DNA from: Helicoverpa zea
Taxonomy: Eukaryota; Arthropoda; Insecta; Lepidoptera; Noctuidae
Length of the DNA stretch: 64,000 nucleotides
NCBI RefSeq assembly: GCF_022581195.2
Contig: NC_061455.1
Coordinates: 13,162,189-13,226,188 of the forward strand
Reading direction: 5' to 3'
The first letter of the stretch is position 1, and the number at the start of each line of letters is the position of its first letter. Below are positions 40,651 to 53,460 of the stretch, piece by piece. Under the pieces are notes generated by a model, which saw only the letters and a list, made by a program, of their open reading frames with translations, was not told the origin of the DNA and did no database searches. Made by a program: the position numbers and the translations under genes.

Positions 40651-42885
40651 AACAATAACGAATCTCCTAAACAGTTAATAAGGACGTAAAGAGGAAGGAA
40701 GGACCATCCGAAACTTCCATATTATCTCCGTTCAAACTGAAGGTACTTGGAAATTGAATTCAGATATTATTATGTTTATTCGACTATGGTCCCTTTATTT
40801 TATTGAGCGGAATGGTTAACGCGATTTGGAACAACGCGAATTTCTTTTTCAATTGTTTTTCGCGTAGAAATTGAAAAGGTTTGCCGAAATAATTGATAGA
40901 TTTATTTATGAGTGAAGAGGGGACTTATACGGTATTCATGGAAGCAAAATATAACTTTTCTGTTCAATGAAATTCTTTGTTGTTCTGTTTCTTGTTATCT
41001 TTAACAGTTCAAAGGAGTTTTAAATAAAATGTGGGTATCTGCTGATGTTGGCTTTACTTGTTTGATTTCGAGTTTTTTTCGCCGTTTCTTTGTCTTTCTT
41101 GTGCCTCACCTTTTTATTTATGCAAATTGTTTGTTTTGTGTTTACAAACAGGTATTCTCTTTCGAATAATCCAGTGTTTAGGTACTGTATATGTATATCA
41201 GTTTTTAGAAAAAAAATCTCATAATATGTGTATATTTTTTATATAGAGATGATTACCTGATCATTACTAATCATCATAAGTTGTAGGTATGTTAAAGCAA
41301 TCTGGCAAATAACAAACAAAAACTCTAAGGTAAAGTGACATGTCTATTTCAGTTCCCATCTTAGAAACCTATTAACGAGTTGAAAACACTGAATCGATCT
41401 CTCAAATTGATTGTAAAACTTTCTGGACGACTTGACAGATTCAATTTCCGTAAGTTCTCGAGGGAGCCGAAATTTCTAATGAAATAAATAACATTTACCT
41501 AAGTATTGGTTCGTCTAGTGAGAGAGCGTTATAATGGCTGAGTTTTAGATTTTGAAGTTCAATTTTCTCAGGTGTAAATGTCGAAATTTACGAAAATGGG
41601 TGAGCCATACTTATGTATGTAAATGCATAGGTACAGGTACTCATACATTGTTTTTCTATGACCTGGCGACTCGGCCACTAATAAGCGCCCGAGCTTACAC
41701 ATACAAAGACAATGACATCTCTCTAAGTTAGCACTTATCTGCGTGCTACTTCATCTCAATCGGTTCAGCTATTCTAGCGCAAAAACACACATAAACTCAT
41801 TTTGTCATGTCATAAAGTTGTCATTATCAAGGAAGTTAAGATAATTATTAACAAGTAAAGTACACTCGCAATCAAAACTAATAAGTGAAAATTCGACATT
41901 ATAACTTATTAGTATTCCATATGAGTGCCGCTGATCGGTTCATTTGGATGATATTTAAATGACAATTAAATTGGTTCGGCCCACACATCTGTGTTACAAT
42001 GGCTGATTATTTCTACGTAGATTAACACGTATTCCGTATTAGTGTGTTCGTGTGCAATTTTAATAATGTGTCCTGGGGCTGTGTAATGAGTATGTGCGTT
42101 TGACTAAATATAAATTGTGGCTTTGTAAAGTTTGGTATGTTTATGTGAATGGGGTTTATTATTTTCTTAACGCCTTTGGAAGACTCACAAAGTATTAGAT
42201 ACCTACTCGGTGACGGAAATAGGCTTTGTATTTGATCAAAAAAGCAAATTATTTTGCTATTCAGAGAATTTTTGTAGTGATTGTCATTTGTTATCGACGG
42301 TTTTCGTTTCATTCAGCTACTAAGCTTTTGAAAACCTGAAATTATGGACATGGTAAAATCTTAATATCTAGTCTCTGAAAATCAATAAAAGTTTTGGACT
42401 ATTGGACACTTTTATGAATATGCAAATTATCAACAGCGATAAAATAATCAAGTTTATTCAGATAACAAATGTATATGTGTCCAAGAATACAAAATATTTC
42501 ATTAAACTTTCCAATATCGCTAGTTTTAAAATAAAACTTATCTGTGCGACTAGTCAAATATATTTTAGAGAGATATTATTCAGCCGTCTCTTGACTAGAG
42601 TTATATGATACGTCAATTGCGATTTATTCTAAGACGGAGGCAATCTCTAGATAAATGACCTTTCGCAATACTTGGGAGGCTGACGTGCGACAACTTTTCA
42701 GAAGGTTAAATAAGGACGACAGTTTGAAATAGATGTCGATTTTCTGCCCCTTGAATTTGGTAAAATGTGTCATCGTGCTTCTGACGCCTGAACCTGTCAC
42801 ACACTTAAAAAATATATAACTACAGTGCCAATTACAGTAGTATACTTAAAGCCAAAATCAAGGGAGTTTACTTGAAGTAATACCA
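40651..42885. other. noncoding DNA
   Basis: No gene is supported. CATCTCAATCGGTTCAGCTA near 41751 resembles a piece of a dispersed repeat. A 96-residue minus-strand frame at 42022-42312 shows no domain. Confidence 0.35.
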
Positions 42886-42924
42886 GACGATCTAGACATG
42901 TAACAAACGTACTAGTTCTACTAG

Positions 42925-42970
42925 TGGAGAACAGGTATGAAGAGCCCAGCAGTGGGCAAAAATAAAGTCT
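42925..42970. repeat. lepidopteran repeat tail fragment
   Basis: GAGCCCAGCAGTGGGC matches the CCCAGCAGTGGGACA block that ends a common lepidopteran repeat. Confidence 0.4.
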
Positions 42971-45387
42971 TCAGAAATCGAGAAGTTCAATAAGAGGCCA
43001 CACATATTTTCATGTTTTCGCACACTTTTAAGACATTACAATATCATCCAAATCTTATAAGACGATACTTCTGAATTCCCTTCCCAGTGTTGCGGGCATG
43101 TGCATACAAGTTGCGCAGACAAAGCGGATGCAATTCTAAGTTATTTGTTTGACGCCAACTTATATGTACGAGTGTGCAATACCGCTATCTGTCAGATGCG
43201 ATGGATGCTGTTTGTGCTGAAGATCTGTAGCGAGTTGAGATGATATGTTGTTAGGGGGAAGTATTTACGAAACTTAAATTGTAAGGTAATGGTTTTGATA
43301 GAAAGTTTCAGTAAACTTGTGGAAATAATAACTAATATAAAAGCTATATTTGTGGGGAACAATATCAGAATGTATGTATTTTGAGTGCAAAAATTAAATT
43401 GGCTTTTATTTGGACAAAATCTATAGCTTGCAATAGTTATCAAGCTTAAACTCAGAAAACTCTCATACTAATTTTGCACGGGATCATTTTCCATAGAACA
43501 TTTTGTTCTTGTTTCATGTCCTTTAATGCAGAACCTTCATACTGAATTTAATTGAAGAATAAAAAAATCTTTAAAATCAATGTGCTAAACAAACAAAAAC
43601 AGCAAGACAAATTGTACAACACAAACAATACATTCTTTAATAATTGCATTCGCACAGAAATCCTCTCTTTCTAGGAAATTTCAATCACAGTGTCAGCCAA
43701 TTATTTGTTAGCTTTACAACTTTCTTAGAAAACGGAAGAGACGGTTAGAAAAATCGCAGGTATTTTTCTATGTCTAGATTTGCATAACAATGCTATCTCG
43801 GAAAAGTCGGTCCATTTGAGAAAACAAGACTTTACTATCCCATTTTCTAATGCTAATAGTGTTATTAAGAAATTCTTGCGTTTTTAGAGTACATCTAGGG
43901 ATAAAATGGTACGTCCTCCATGATAGTTATATCGTTGAATTGTGTACTTTGGCTGCCGCTAAAATAGGAAAAAAAATTAACCAACGTTCTTGTCTCGTCG
44001 CTAAAGTGTTATTCATGTATGGGTTGAGATTGAGACCCGTAGTTGGGGTTCTTTTAAATTAGACGTCTCGTGTCGGAGCAGCCACGGTGCGGCTGCAACG
44101 CAACAAAGGTGCGTTTATCGTTCGGCGCACTGACGTTCACTTCTTTCTTGTAAAAAACAAATGAATATGCACTGGACGACAAACGCACTGTTGACTGTCG
44201 CACGCCAATCCATAGTACGGGTACCTTTTGTTTGAGTTCGATTCGCACTTGTTTTTTTAAACAATTTATAAGGCGACATTTACAGAAATTATAGAAGAAC
44301 TGTGAAACAAGCCAATACATTTCACTTTCGTTTGGAGATCAGCACAGAATTATGCGTTATGTGATAGGAATAAACAAAGATATAAGCGGACGAAACAAAA
44401 TGGTGTAAAGGGTAACTCACACGAGGTGTGATTTGATGATTTTTATTAAGTTTTGTGATTCTTCAAAAATCATTCTCCGACACTGTGACCAACTTTAGTT
44501 GAAAAGGAGTATGCAATTGACAAGAAAGACTTTTACTTTAATTTTTCACTCGTGTCATCCTGTGATTCATGACATATGATAAACGACAAATTGTGATAAA
44601 ATATATAGACAAAAGAAAACAGATCATCGGTTCTATTATTTGGACAACCATTATTACATAATCTTCGTAACATAATAATTACTTTGAAATATCTCAAGTA
44701 CACGCTCAAACGTATTAATTTTTACATCACTAATTAATGAAAAAACGTAGTAGCCTACTTAAATAATTAACACAATTTATCTTAGCTAATAATTAATGGA
44801 CGTGTCAGTATCTGACAGACGGCTGTACTGAACCAAATAATTTATAACATAAGCAGCACTTATCATAATTATTAATTAAAATAAGGTTTAAGCTGAAATA
44901 ATATCCAGTTAACTGCCACAAAACTATTGAAAGTGCATTGCCTTTCTGAAATTTTATTAATTAATTACAAAGTTAAATATTAGCAATTTAGTTAAGCGCT
45001 GGATAATTTATCAGCACGTGGATTTAACTCGAGTTTTAATGTATTTTTGAATAATGGATCCAAGTTGAGAGAACTGAACCTGTATCCATAAAAGGTTAAG
45101 TGTTTTATTTATTGAACGTAATTCATATAATTTAAGCTTTCATATTTTCAATACATTTTAGTAAAGGTAGCTTGTCTTCATGAATTCTCTTACGAGCTTT
45201 AGAATTATATTGTAATAAATTCGGACCATATTTGTTTCTTCAATCAAGCAAGCTCTTTTTGATGCCAGGCTAACCTCTATATGAAACTACTTTAACTACC
45301 TCTAGAATAGAATGTAAAGAAGATCTGAAACGTATTTAGTCCTAGCAGCTGTTGTTTACGTACATACGGCTGTCATTTCGATATTTT
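42971..45387. other. noncoding; homeodomain-motif-rich tract at about 44700-45010
   Basis: The tract at 44700-45010 has many TTAATTA/TAATTA motifs (ACTAATTAATG, AATAATTAATGG, TATTAATTAAAA, TATTAATTAATT). It could be an enhancer or simply AT-rich DNA. No gene is evident. Confidence 0.25.
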
Positions 45388-45388
45388 T

Positions 45389-45540
45389 GGTAGTTGTTAC
45401 GGATAGTCGGAAGCCAGCCAGCCAGTTTTACCGGGTTGAGGTCAGATAGGTAGTCGCTCCTTCTAAAACACGGGTACTCAGCTGAATCTTGTTAGACTGG
45501 AAGCCGACTCCAGCGTAATTGGGAAAAGGCCAGGCAGATA
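45389..45540 (+). repeat. SINE tail fragment
   Basis: Shared blocks are GTCAGATAGGTAGTCGCTCC, GGTACTCAGCTGAATC, TTAGACTGGAAGCCGACTCC and AATTGGGAAAAGG. The head is missing and internal deletions are visible. Confidence 0.65.
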
Positions 45541-46017
45541 AGCTGTGGTTTTAAAAATTTACCAATAGGTATTATGTATGTATTCTTTTTACATCACACT
45601 TTTATCGATTCTTTTCAAAAATAAATTTGATTTAACCATTTTTTTTCACCTCTGCTTTTCAAACCGTTCGGTGTGAGTCCCTCCACCACGAAAAGTCGAA
45701 AAACCCGCTCGTTCTTGGCGTGACGGCTGAGCCCTAAACAATGTCGTTACGGCCACCGTTCACAGTAAACTGACATTTATGGGCCATTGCCCTACTAAAT
45801 GGGCCGAACACAATGACACAACTTATATAGAAATGACACAAATTATTGGTGTGTTATTATTTTTTCGGGCGATCCTGATAGATGGATGATGGAAAATTAG
45901 CTTTGAGATCGTTTTTTTTGAGTTATGATTTGAAAGACATGTTAAGTTATGAGTTCGAAGACATGTTAAATTACGAACTATTCTACAAACGTTGCAACGT
46001 TGAATGTTTGTAATACA
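45541..46017. other. noncoding DNA
   Basis: No gene or repeat family recognised. Confidence 0.35.
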
Positions 46018-46135
46018 GTCTTACCAAGCGGAGAATGGCTCCGGTAACTGAATTGAGATCTGATAAGGCTGAAGCCTACTATACTGACTAGACGGGCTCA
46101 ATATAGTTACAAAAAGCTAGGTAGATAATAATCAA
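46018..46135 (+). repeat. decayed SINE tail
   Basis: GTAACTGAATTGAGATCTGA and CTGACTAGACGGGCTCAATA keep the block order of the SINE tail at low identity. Confidence 0.3.
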
Positions 46136-47462
46136 GACTTTTTTTTTATTTTCATGCACTTTCAGGTGCTTCGAGCAGATCTTTGGAGAATTGGTTGTAG
46201 CTGTACGAGCATTTATGAAATTAAAACACGTATTGCCTGAAAACATTCACAACAACATCGTTAAGACTGTCAGAAAAACTGTAAGTATGTACATAGGTAA
46301 TTAAATAAAAATAGATAACCAAATAAAAAGTAAAGTTTTTTGCATACAAATCTGCCAATGAAATGCAATAATTATTACAATTAAAACCAAATGAGTCGAA
46401 AACATATTGCAAAACTGACAATACCTGCACTGGTTTCATTGAATTTTATAACAAAATTAAAATATGTAATTGCCAAAAACATACTGGAAATAACAATTGA
46501 AAAGGCGATAAGCTGTCGCTATTATTTTATAATAATTAATCGGTACTCATTTGCAAATTAATATTCATAAATTACAATGGCATGCGATTATCAATTTACA
46601 CATTTTATTTTATTATCATTAATGAATTTGGCATTGTTTTAAATGTAGGTTTCAGTTGACATTCCTCGTCATTTCCTGCTGACGTTTTTGTAACATTTGC
46701 CCTAACAGAAACATGCTATATTTTTTCTATGGCACAATTCATAAAAATCAGTCCAAATGTGCATAGGTAAGCCTTGAACTATAATGCGATAAAAAAATGA
46801 TGATATAAAAACCTATATCTAAGTAGATAAACAGCAGAAAAAACACGATACACTTTCCTAAGAAATCCTCTAGAATTGAATAATTAGGTTTGTCTGACAC
46901 GTGTACCTACACTCGTCTGAAATACGAGTAAACTTTTAATCTAAGCCTAGAATTTCTCCCATTGTAATAAATAGTACACTTTTATTTTTACTTAAAAGCA
47001 TTAGAAATTGGATCCAAAAGAAATTTCATAAAGGATCGTTCAAAGCTAGGACTATCATTTTGAATTTAATAGTGAATCATTTTGAAGAATTTATTCATAC
47101 AATTACGTCTGTCATTGCTGAATGGGTTTGTTGTATACCTGAATTTCAATAAAGTAACTCGTAATATATGGCGTCGTTATTTGACTCTATTTTGCTTACA
47201 GTATGTTTCAAAATAATACACAGGGTTTATTTATTTAAAGAAACAATTATTTATTGCTTAATTAACGTATAGTCTTGCATTTCATAAACAACGAGCATGG
47301 TCAGTGCGTCGTCTTAGGGCAGGTCTTTCAAACTGTTTCAATTTTGTTTTATTATACTATATTAATGAAGATCATTAATTCACTTGTTTTCATCTGTAAA
47401 TAAATAGTCTCCATTTTTTTTTCAATACAATAACTAGAAACGGAAATGATAATGATAACTAC
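46136..47462. other. noncoding; POU/homeodomain-like motifs near 46550
   Basis: CATTTGCAAATTAATATTC near 46549 combines an octamer-like core and TTAATA. No gene is supported. Confidence 0.25.
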
Positions 47463-47712
47463 AAAAATGTTTCTAAAAAAAAAATGGTTGTCATTGAACA
47501 TCCTTGACAGTCGTTACGGATAGTCAGAAGCCAGTAAGTCTGACACCAGTCTAACCAAGGGGTATCGGGTTGCCTGGGTAACTGGGTTGAGGAGGTCAGA
47601 TAGGCAGTCGCTTCTTGTAAAGCGCTGGTACTCAGCTGAATCCGGTTAGATTGGAAGCCGACCCCAACATAGTTGGGAAAAGGCTCGGAGGATGATGATG
47701 AAAAATGTTTCT
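47463..47712 (+). mobile_element. 5'-truncated SINE with 12-bp target duplication
   Basis: AAAAATGTTTCT flanks it exactly at 47463-47474 and 47701-47712. The body matches the tail half of the full SINE at 13310-13690 very closely, from GTCATTGAACATCCT to GGAGGATGATGATG. It lacks the tRNA-like head, so it arose from incomplete reverse transcription. Confidence 0.82.
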
Positions 47713-50700
47713 CAAAAATAAAGTTTTGTCGTTTTTCTTCTGTGCACTTTAGTGAACAAATTACTGCTGAAAACTTCACTTAGATTCAAAATTATTCAAG
47801 CAGCCTAAAACAACTGCTTACCAAACTAAGCACACATAAAACAATTGGAACACTTACACAACGCTTTAGAATATGAATATAATTTGAACCCTCTGTCTTC
47901 AGACCTTTATATTATAATGTATGTCCCATTTAATTCTAGCATAAGCAATATTTTAGGTTTAAGCATTATGTACAGGCATAATCTCTTAAATGTTACGCAG
48001 ACTTGATTTACTGCAGACCTTTGTTTCAGTTGATATATAATTTATACATGTGTTATATATCTTTCTTTGTATTTTTTAATTATTTAAATAAATGTGTAAG
48101 AAATGAAATGTTGTATTTTTGGATCGTAAAAGGGTGTCTGACACTTAGTATCCGTTAAATAGGTAATTCTTATTTACATGCAAGAAAAATGTTTTGACTT
48201 CTTGACGTATTTATTTCGTGTCAATTATTTATTGCAGTTTTTAACGCACATAGAATCAAACGTATCCAGAATAATGTTTTGAGAGCTAGCTGACTTATCA
48301 AAAATCATAAACAAACAAACTATTTATATTTTTTTATTTCTGATAGTCTCGCGTATGACTTTCAAGTAGCGAATTTAGCTTAGCGAGCGAAGTAGTAGAC
48401 ATAAATTGTATTATCTGAAGCTAAGCTCGGATCACTGCTACTATGCGTGATTTATTGAGAGTAACCCTATTTAGAATTCCATCTTAGATTTCTGCAGCGC
48501 ATAAACAAGATTTTTCTTTTACTCATTTTTGTTGCTCACGGCTATTTGCTGTAATGGAGTATCGAGGAAAGTCCATTTACGTTTTCCTGCATTTTAAAAT
48601 GAAAAATAATTCATGGTAGGAATTGCAAGAGATAGTGTTTTGGGCGATAAAAGTGGGAGGATTCAAATGAGCTTCAATCAATGAAGATAATAGCGACAGA
48701 ACTGGATAAGCAGGCATTTTGTGACCAAATATGAAACATTACCACTATTTTGTGTGTTTTGGTAAAATGTACCAAATAAAATAATATTTCAACAAGAATA
48801 CAAACAATACCTACATATATTTACGAATAAACCAAGCATACGTCAAGGTATGCCAATTGTCATGTTGGTTGACATGACCATGACAAATCGCTCTGTTCCC
48901 CTAAGGAACACGTTCCGAATATATTAACAAAAATACGTCCACATGCTTCCTGTTCCGAGTGATTAAATTCATACGTGTTGCATGTTTATTAATAAGACAC
49001 GGTAGGTATATGTGTTTATTGTGAAAAGGTTCTGTGTCGGGGATTTTCTTGGCCTATTTTTTTACCCCTTGGTGGGACTATACTTACCTACTTGTATTCT
49101 GCTAAAGTAGAAGCCTATTTGTATAGAATTTGCATGTTGTAACTTAAAATAACCATTCTGACATTTGCGATTACCACTTGAATCATCATGCTGTGCAAGT
49201 GTTCCTTGAAAGCTGGTTATTTTTAAAGAAACATGGTCTCATATTGCTTCGCCGCACATAAATTACGCATAGTCTCTCAAGTCATTATTTCGCTAAAAAT
49301 ATGTATGATTTTTTTTTTTTCAATAATTTTAACTTGACTCATTTCTTGATCATTTATTTATTTATTTTATTTGGGAAACAAACAGATACATTACACCAAA
49401 AAGTCACACAATTTAAACCAAACATAATCCAAAACAGTTTCCACAACATCATTAAAACATTTACGCCGAATCAGAACATTTATGAAACGGATACAAAAAA
49501 GTTAAAAAAAAATGTATATAATAATAATTGAATTACACATTACCTAAAATCAAACAATTGGAGCAGGAACCAAACAATCATGAATACTTTTTTTAAATTT
49601 GTGAAAAGGTAAGTTAAAAATATATATATACTGTTTGATTTGATGACGTTATTGTACGTACGGCAAGATCTAACAATAAATGAGTTTTTTCTATAATTTG
49701 TCTTTACGGTCGGGACATAAAAAAATTTTTGCAAAAAAAAAAAATATATCTGATATCATAAAACCTTCATGGTTGGTACACCACTGTACTGCAAATTGAC
49801 CAAGTTCTCAAGTTTGCGCTTTGTACTTAACTATAACTTATAAGTAGCCCTAGAACAGTTTACATTCAACTTCTGATAACACTACCTGATATCTAAACTT
49901 GAAATTTAAGTAGAAGTGTATCGGGAAACTTGCAAAGCGCTGAAAACTTACATCTCTAGCACTTAACTAATTAGTAATTCTCGTAACTTATGGGGATGTG
50001 AGGTTTATATTAGTTTAATACTCTATTTGGAAAAGGAAGTGTTATACTTGAAGGTTAGGAACAAAATAAGTAGGTTGCGAATCAATCATTCAGGCCGAAT
50101 TAGAAGAAAACGTCCAAAATCTTTTAGTTTTTTCAGTAGTTTTTTGTGGTAAGCAAAAATATCTTTGTTTTTTTTTTCTATGAATATTTTGTTTCGTTTT
50201 TTTTCACACACACCTGTTCAAAAGTTATAGAAGATGTTATAGATGACTCTCTGAATCTCAGTTTAATTCCTCGAATCATCCCCTCTATTTTAGCCATAAT
50301 AGAACAGTGCAGTCGAACTACAAAGCCTTCTTTTTTATCGCGATAACACCATTTATGTGATCAAAATTTTTCAATCTCCGGTCAGCACAGAAATGGCTTT
50401 TAAATGTACCTGAAGTATTAAGTTGTCATACGATGGCTCGATTTGGATGCAAGCCAAAAAATAGATGCGGTTTCGATCCAATTGGCAGTCACTTTATTCA
50501 AGTATTATTATCGTAATATACCAAGTTTTAAGTTATAATGCCATGAATAAGATGAATTATTAGTTTACAAAGAGCTCACAAGATAAAGCTTATGTTTTGT
50601 CGTGTCATTGTCATTAAAGAGAATGCACTTAAGACTAAGTATGGATTTTACATTTAACGGTCATTAGCTTTCATTATTAATGATTAATTATTTTCAATTG

Positions 50701-51860
50701 ACAACGCATTTATTACCAAAACATGGCAATTTCGAAATAATAAACAGATAGGTAAAGGAACCCAAATTGACTGACTTTAGCCGTACTTCACAGTGTACAA
50801 ACTTATCAAGAGATTCTCAAAGCTATTAAACGTTACATTAAGGACTTATAATCCACTACTAAACGAGATTTTCCTTAACTTATACCTCATCCACTTAATA
50901 ATATTATATCCCTTTTAAGACAGTACACGTGCGTAAATACCCTTTTTTATTATGTTGGGTAATAAGTGAGACTATAGCCATTCAATTGAACGACAAATAT
51001 ATGACCCTCAGTGCTCGCACCAGTAATTTTTATTTCACCCAAAACTGGATGAAAGCCGGCCAAAAATTTAATTTACTTGAATAAAAAAAAGAAAAAATAT
51101 TGCGTTCAATTTGGAAGAGTACGTCTGGGTAATATTGGGCTATCATGTTGTGAACAGTTTTTCGATAAATAGAGTAATTTTTGTTATTTACAAATTACTT
51201 ATTAAGCTCCTGGTACAAAGCAATTCAAAAGATCTTGATACTTTTGATAGTTGTAGAATTTTGAAGGCGAGACAAAGGTGTAGTTTTGCATTGTGATACA
51301 GTACGTAGCAACTAAAAATAATACCAGGTGAAAAACAATACTACCCTTTGAGAGGCTGTAGATGAACTAGTTCATTTTATGAATACGGACTTTTAAAAAA
51401 ACACTGCATGACCTTTTCAATGAAACAAATTGATTTTCATACTTCACACTTTTTAGACTTTTGTATCGTGTCAAAGGTTTTGAAAAACCAACGCGTCAAA
51501 CATAAATAGTAGGAATCCGACACAAAATAGCACACGTTCGGAATTTATTATCACTATGTGGGTTCCGTTCCGTTTTCCCCAAACGTTTGATTCCGTGATA
51601 AATTCTTTACATACGCATGTATATTTATAGGAATGTCTGCGAATGAATTAACGACTGCGTGTTACGGAAAATGTTTCATTAGGAAACTATGTAGTTGCAG
51701 CTTGCGGCTGTATTCCAAGTTTTACGGAACTTCTTGGAATAAAAGTACATATCTTCTGAAAGTAATGGAGGTTACCAATATGGAGTGAAAAATAAAAAAA
51801 TAAATATTTGAAGGTCGACATTTAGAAAAATTAAGCTTTGTTTTGTGGCGTCGTTATAGT
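47713..51860. other. noncoding AT-rich DNA
   Basis: Several 60-75-residue frames (49301, 50146, 51111) are low-complexity and without motifs. GTAGCGAATTTAGCTTAG near 48366 has a partial inverted match near 48418. Nothing supports a gene. Confidence 0.35.
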
Positions 51861-51964
51861 GATCTCCAGAACGGAGGACGGAAAACTGCAGATATACCAA
51901 CAGCATGTCGATTCTATAAAATATCACAACTCACTTCGACATCACTCTCACTTCGACTTCGATC

Positions 51965-52290
51965 TAAAGGTAGAATTCCGTGGACGCGACAATAGTCAAC
52001 CTTTGAAAATGTATGGCACCGTTGTCGAGGGCCGTGACAGTCGCGCGCGGCCGACGAATTTCGTAAGCTGCTCGCGGCATTGTCAAAAATTTAATTCTGG
52101 TTTTACTAAAATTCTATAGATGTTATTAAGCGCTAGACCATGTTGAGAAGCGTACGGCCGCGAGCGGCTCACGAAATTCGTCGTCCGCGCGCGACTGTCG
52201 CAGCCCTCGGCAGCGGTGCCATACATTTTCATAGGTTGACTTTTGTCGCGCGCGGCTGCGACAATCGCGACCCACGGAATTCTACCTTAA
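51965..52290. mobile_element. 320-bp MITE flanked by TAA
   Basis: The ends AGGTAGAATTCCGTGG (51968) and its complement (to 52287) are perfect for 16 bases, and arm similarity continues for over 100. TAA at 51965-51967 and 52288-52290 fits the 3-bp TWA target duplication of PIF/Harbinger MITEs. The arms are CpG-rich (GCGCGCG). The interior has no gene. Confidence 0.65.
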
Positions 52291-52446
52291 AGTTTCGTGA
52301 TTGACATTGTCAAACTACACTAGCGCTTCACTATCGAGCGTGTTGACAAGTTGAACTAAATCAAAGTCGAGATTTTGACAGATTTGTCAAAATCTGTCTA
52401 TCTATAGGGGAGGTAGGGGAGAGATGGGCAGTTGGGAGACATGATC

Positions 52447-52483
52447 AAATCAGAATAAAAGGGGGGTCCTTTTATTCTGATTT
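52447..52483. repeat. 16-bp perfect hairpin
   Basis: AAATCAGAATAAAAGG (52447-52462) and its complement (52468-52483) enclose a GGGGT loop. An ATGATC/GATCAT pair outside extends the symmetry. Confidence 0.75.
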
Positions 52484-53132
52484 CTGATCATAGTTTTGTT
52501 TTTTTTTAATTGGGTAGTTTACGTTACCGACTGGTAACGGTGTTCATCCATAGACTATCTGTCATTTCTGTGAGTTGTCAAGAACAAACACTCGTAAAAG
52601 TACTTAAATATTTTGTTGCGGTTTCGGATCGTTATAAAGAGAAAACTAATGAAAGGTATGTGTATTTTCTATTATTAATTATTGATTGTCAAAATCTCCA
52701 GTTACAATTATAGTAAGTCGATGCAATCCACACCTATTATACCTTTAGAAGAGAGTACTACAGCAATAGTTAATGGGCCCCACGTTTTTATTTTAGTCTA
52801 ATATGACCGGGACCACCTACGTAGGTTGACAGGTAAGTAACTATTTTTTATTTTCTAGTTTTCAGTGCACATAAGATAAAACCGTTTAACTTAAAAGTTT
52901 TTTTACCGATTTTTTTTTCATAAACTAAGTCAAAAGTGTCCAATGCTCTCTATGGTAGGGAGGCTTTTCTTCGTCAGTGAAAATTTGTGAGGTTATAAAT
53001 CTGCGCGAAAAATCCTTTATAGAATCTTGTTTCAGGTACCGTTGCCAACTTGATCTAGAGACTATTATATTTAAAATAGTGTTTAAATAAAGTTCTAAGT
53101 GTTTTAAAGTGATTAAGTGCCTACATTTAACG

Positions 53133-53327
53133 ATGGCTAGAATGTTTTTGCTTAAATCTTTATTAGAAGAAGCTCATGCTTTAGATAATTTAGAAAAGCG
53201 TCAACAATCTGCTAGAATTCGTAGTTTACCTTTATTAACTCGCGATGATGACTATGTGAGCATATATAGATTGTCAAAGGAGCTAATTGACCAACTGGAG
53301 TCTGATCTAATGATCTGTAAAATCTGA
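53133..53327 (+). CDS. truncated transposase N-terminus, PIF/Harbinger-like, 64 residues
   Basis: The ATG at 53133 is in good context (AACG-ATG-G). The protein reads MARMFLLKSLLEEA, a Gln/Arg-rich helix (LEKRQQSARIR), then DDDYVSIYRLSKELIDQLES and a stop. A charged N-terminal helix followed by YRLSKEL..QL is the pattern at the start of insect Harbinger transposases. The catalytic DDE part is missing. An AATAAA follows within 12 bases and the right end of the element 50 bases later. It is a deletion remnant and cannot transpose DNA itself. The family call rests on pattern memory. Confidence 0.4.
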   Translation: MARMFLLKSLLEEAHALDNLEKRQQSARIRSLPLLTRDDDYVSIYRLSKELIDQLESDLMICKI

Positions 53328-53460
53328 TTTTTTATGCAATAAATTGTGAAAAAGTGCCCATCCCTCCCCTACCTCCCCTAAAGTATGAAATGACATTACG
53401 AATCGAAGTGAAATGCGAGTTGTTGATCGAGTTTTATAGAATCCCAGTACAGGACTGCAT

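Larger units (their letters stand above)
52405..53380 (+). mobile_element. 972-bp DNA element with 24-bp inverted ends, TA flanks
   Basis: Left end GGGGAGGTAGGGGAGAGATG at 52407 and right end inverted at 53355-53378 match at 23 of 24 bases. TA flanks both sides. It contains splice-like signals (GACAG|GTAAGTAAC near 52832, TTTCTAGTTTTCAG near 52863) and a short frame with its own AATAAA. It looks like an internally deleted copy of an autonomous element. Confidence 0.65.
51908..53460. mobile_element. possible older inverted-repeat element enclosing two younger ones
   Basis: GATTCTATAAAA...CACTTCGA on the left (about 51909-51960) is roughly inverted on the right (about 53381-53442, with TTTTATAGAATC). 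The 320-bp and 972-bp elements sit between these arms. The arms are diverged and the boundaries approximate. Confidence 0.3.

Noticed and set aside
44054..44320. 88-residue minus-strand frame as a gene
   Set aside because: No domain, splice signals or start context; probably chance.
51838..52119. 93-residue plus-strand frame
   Set aside because: It runs through an inverted arm of a MITE and has no motif.
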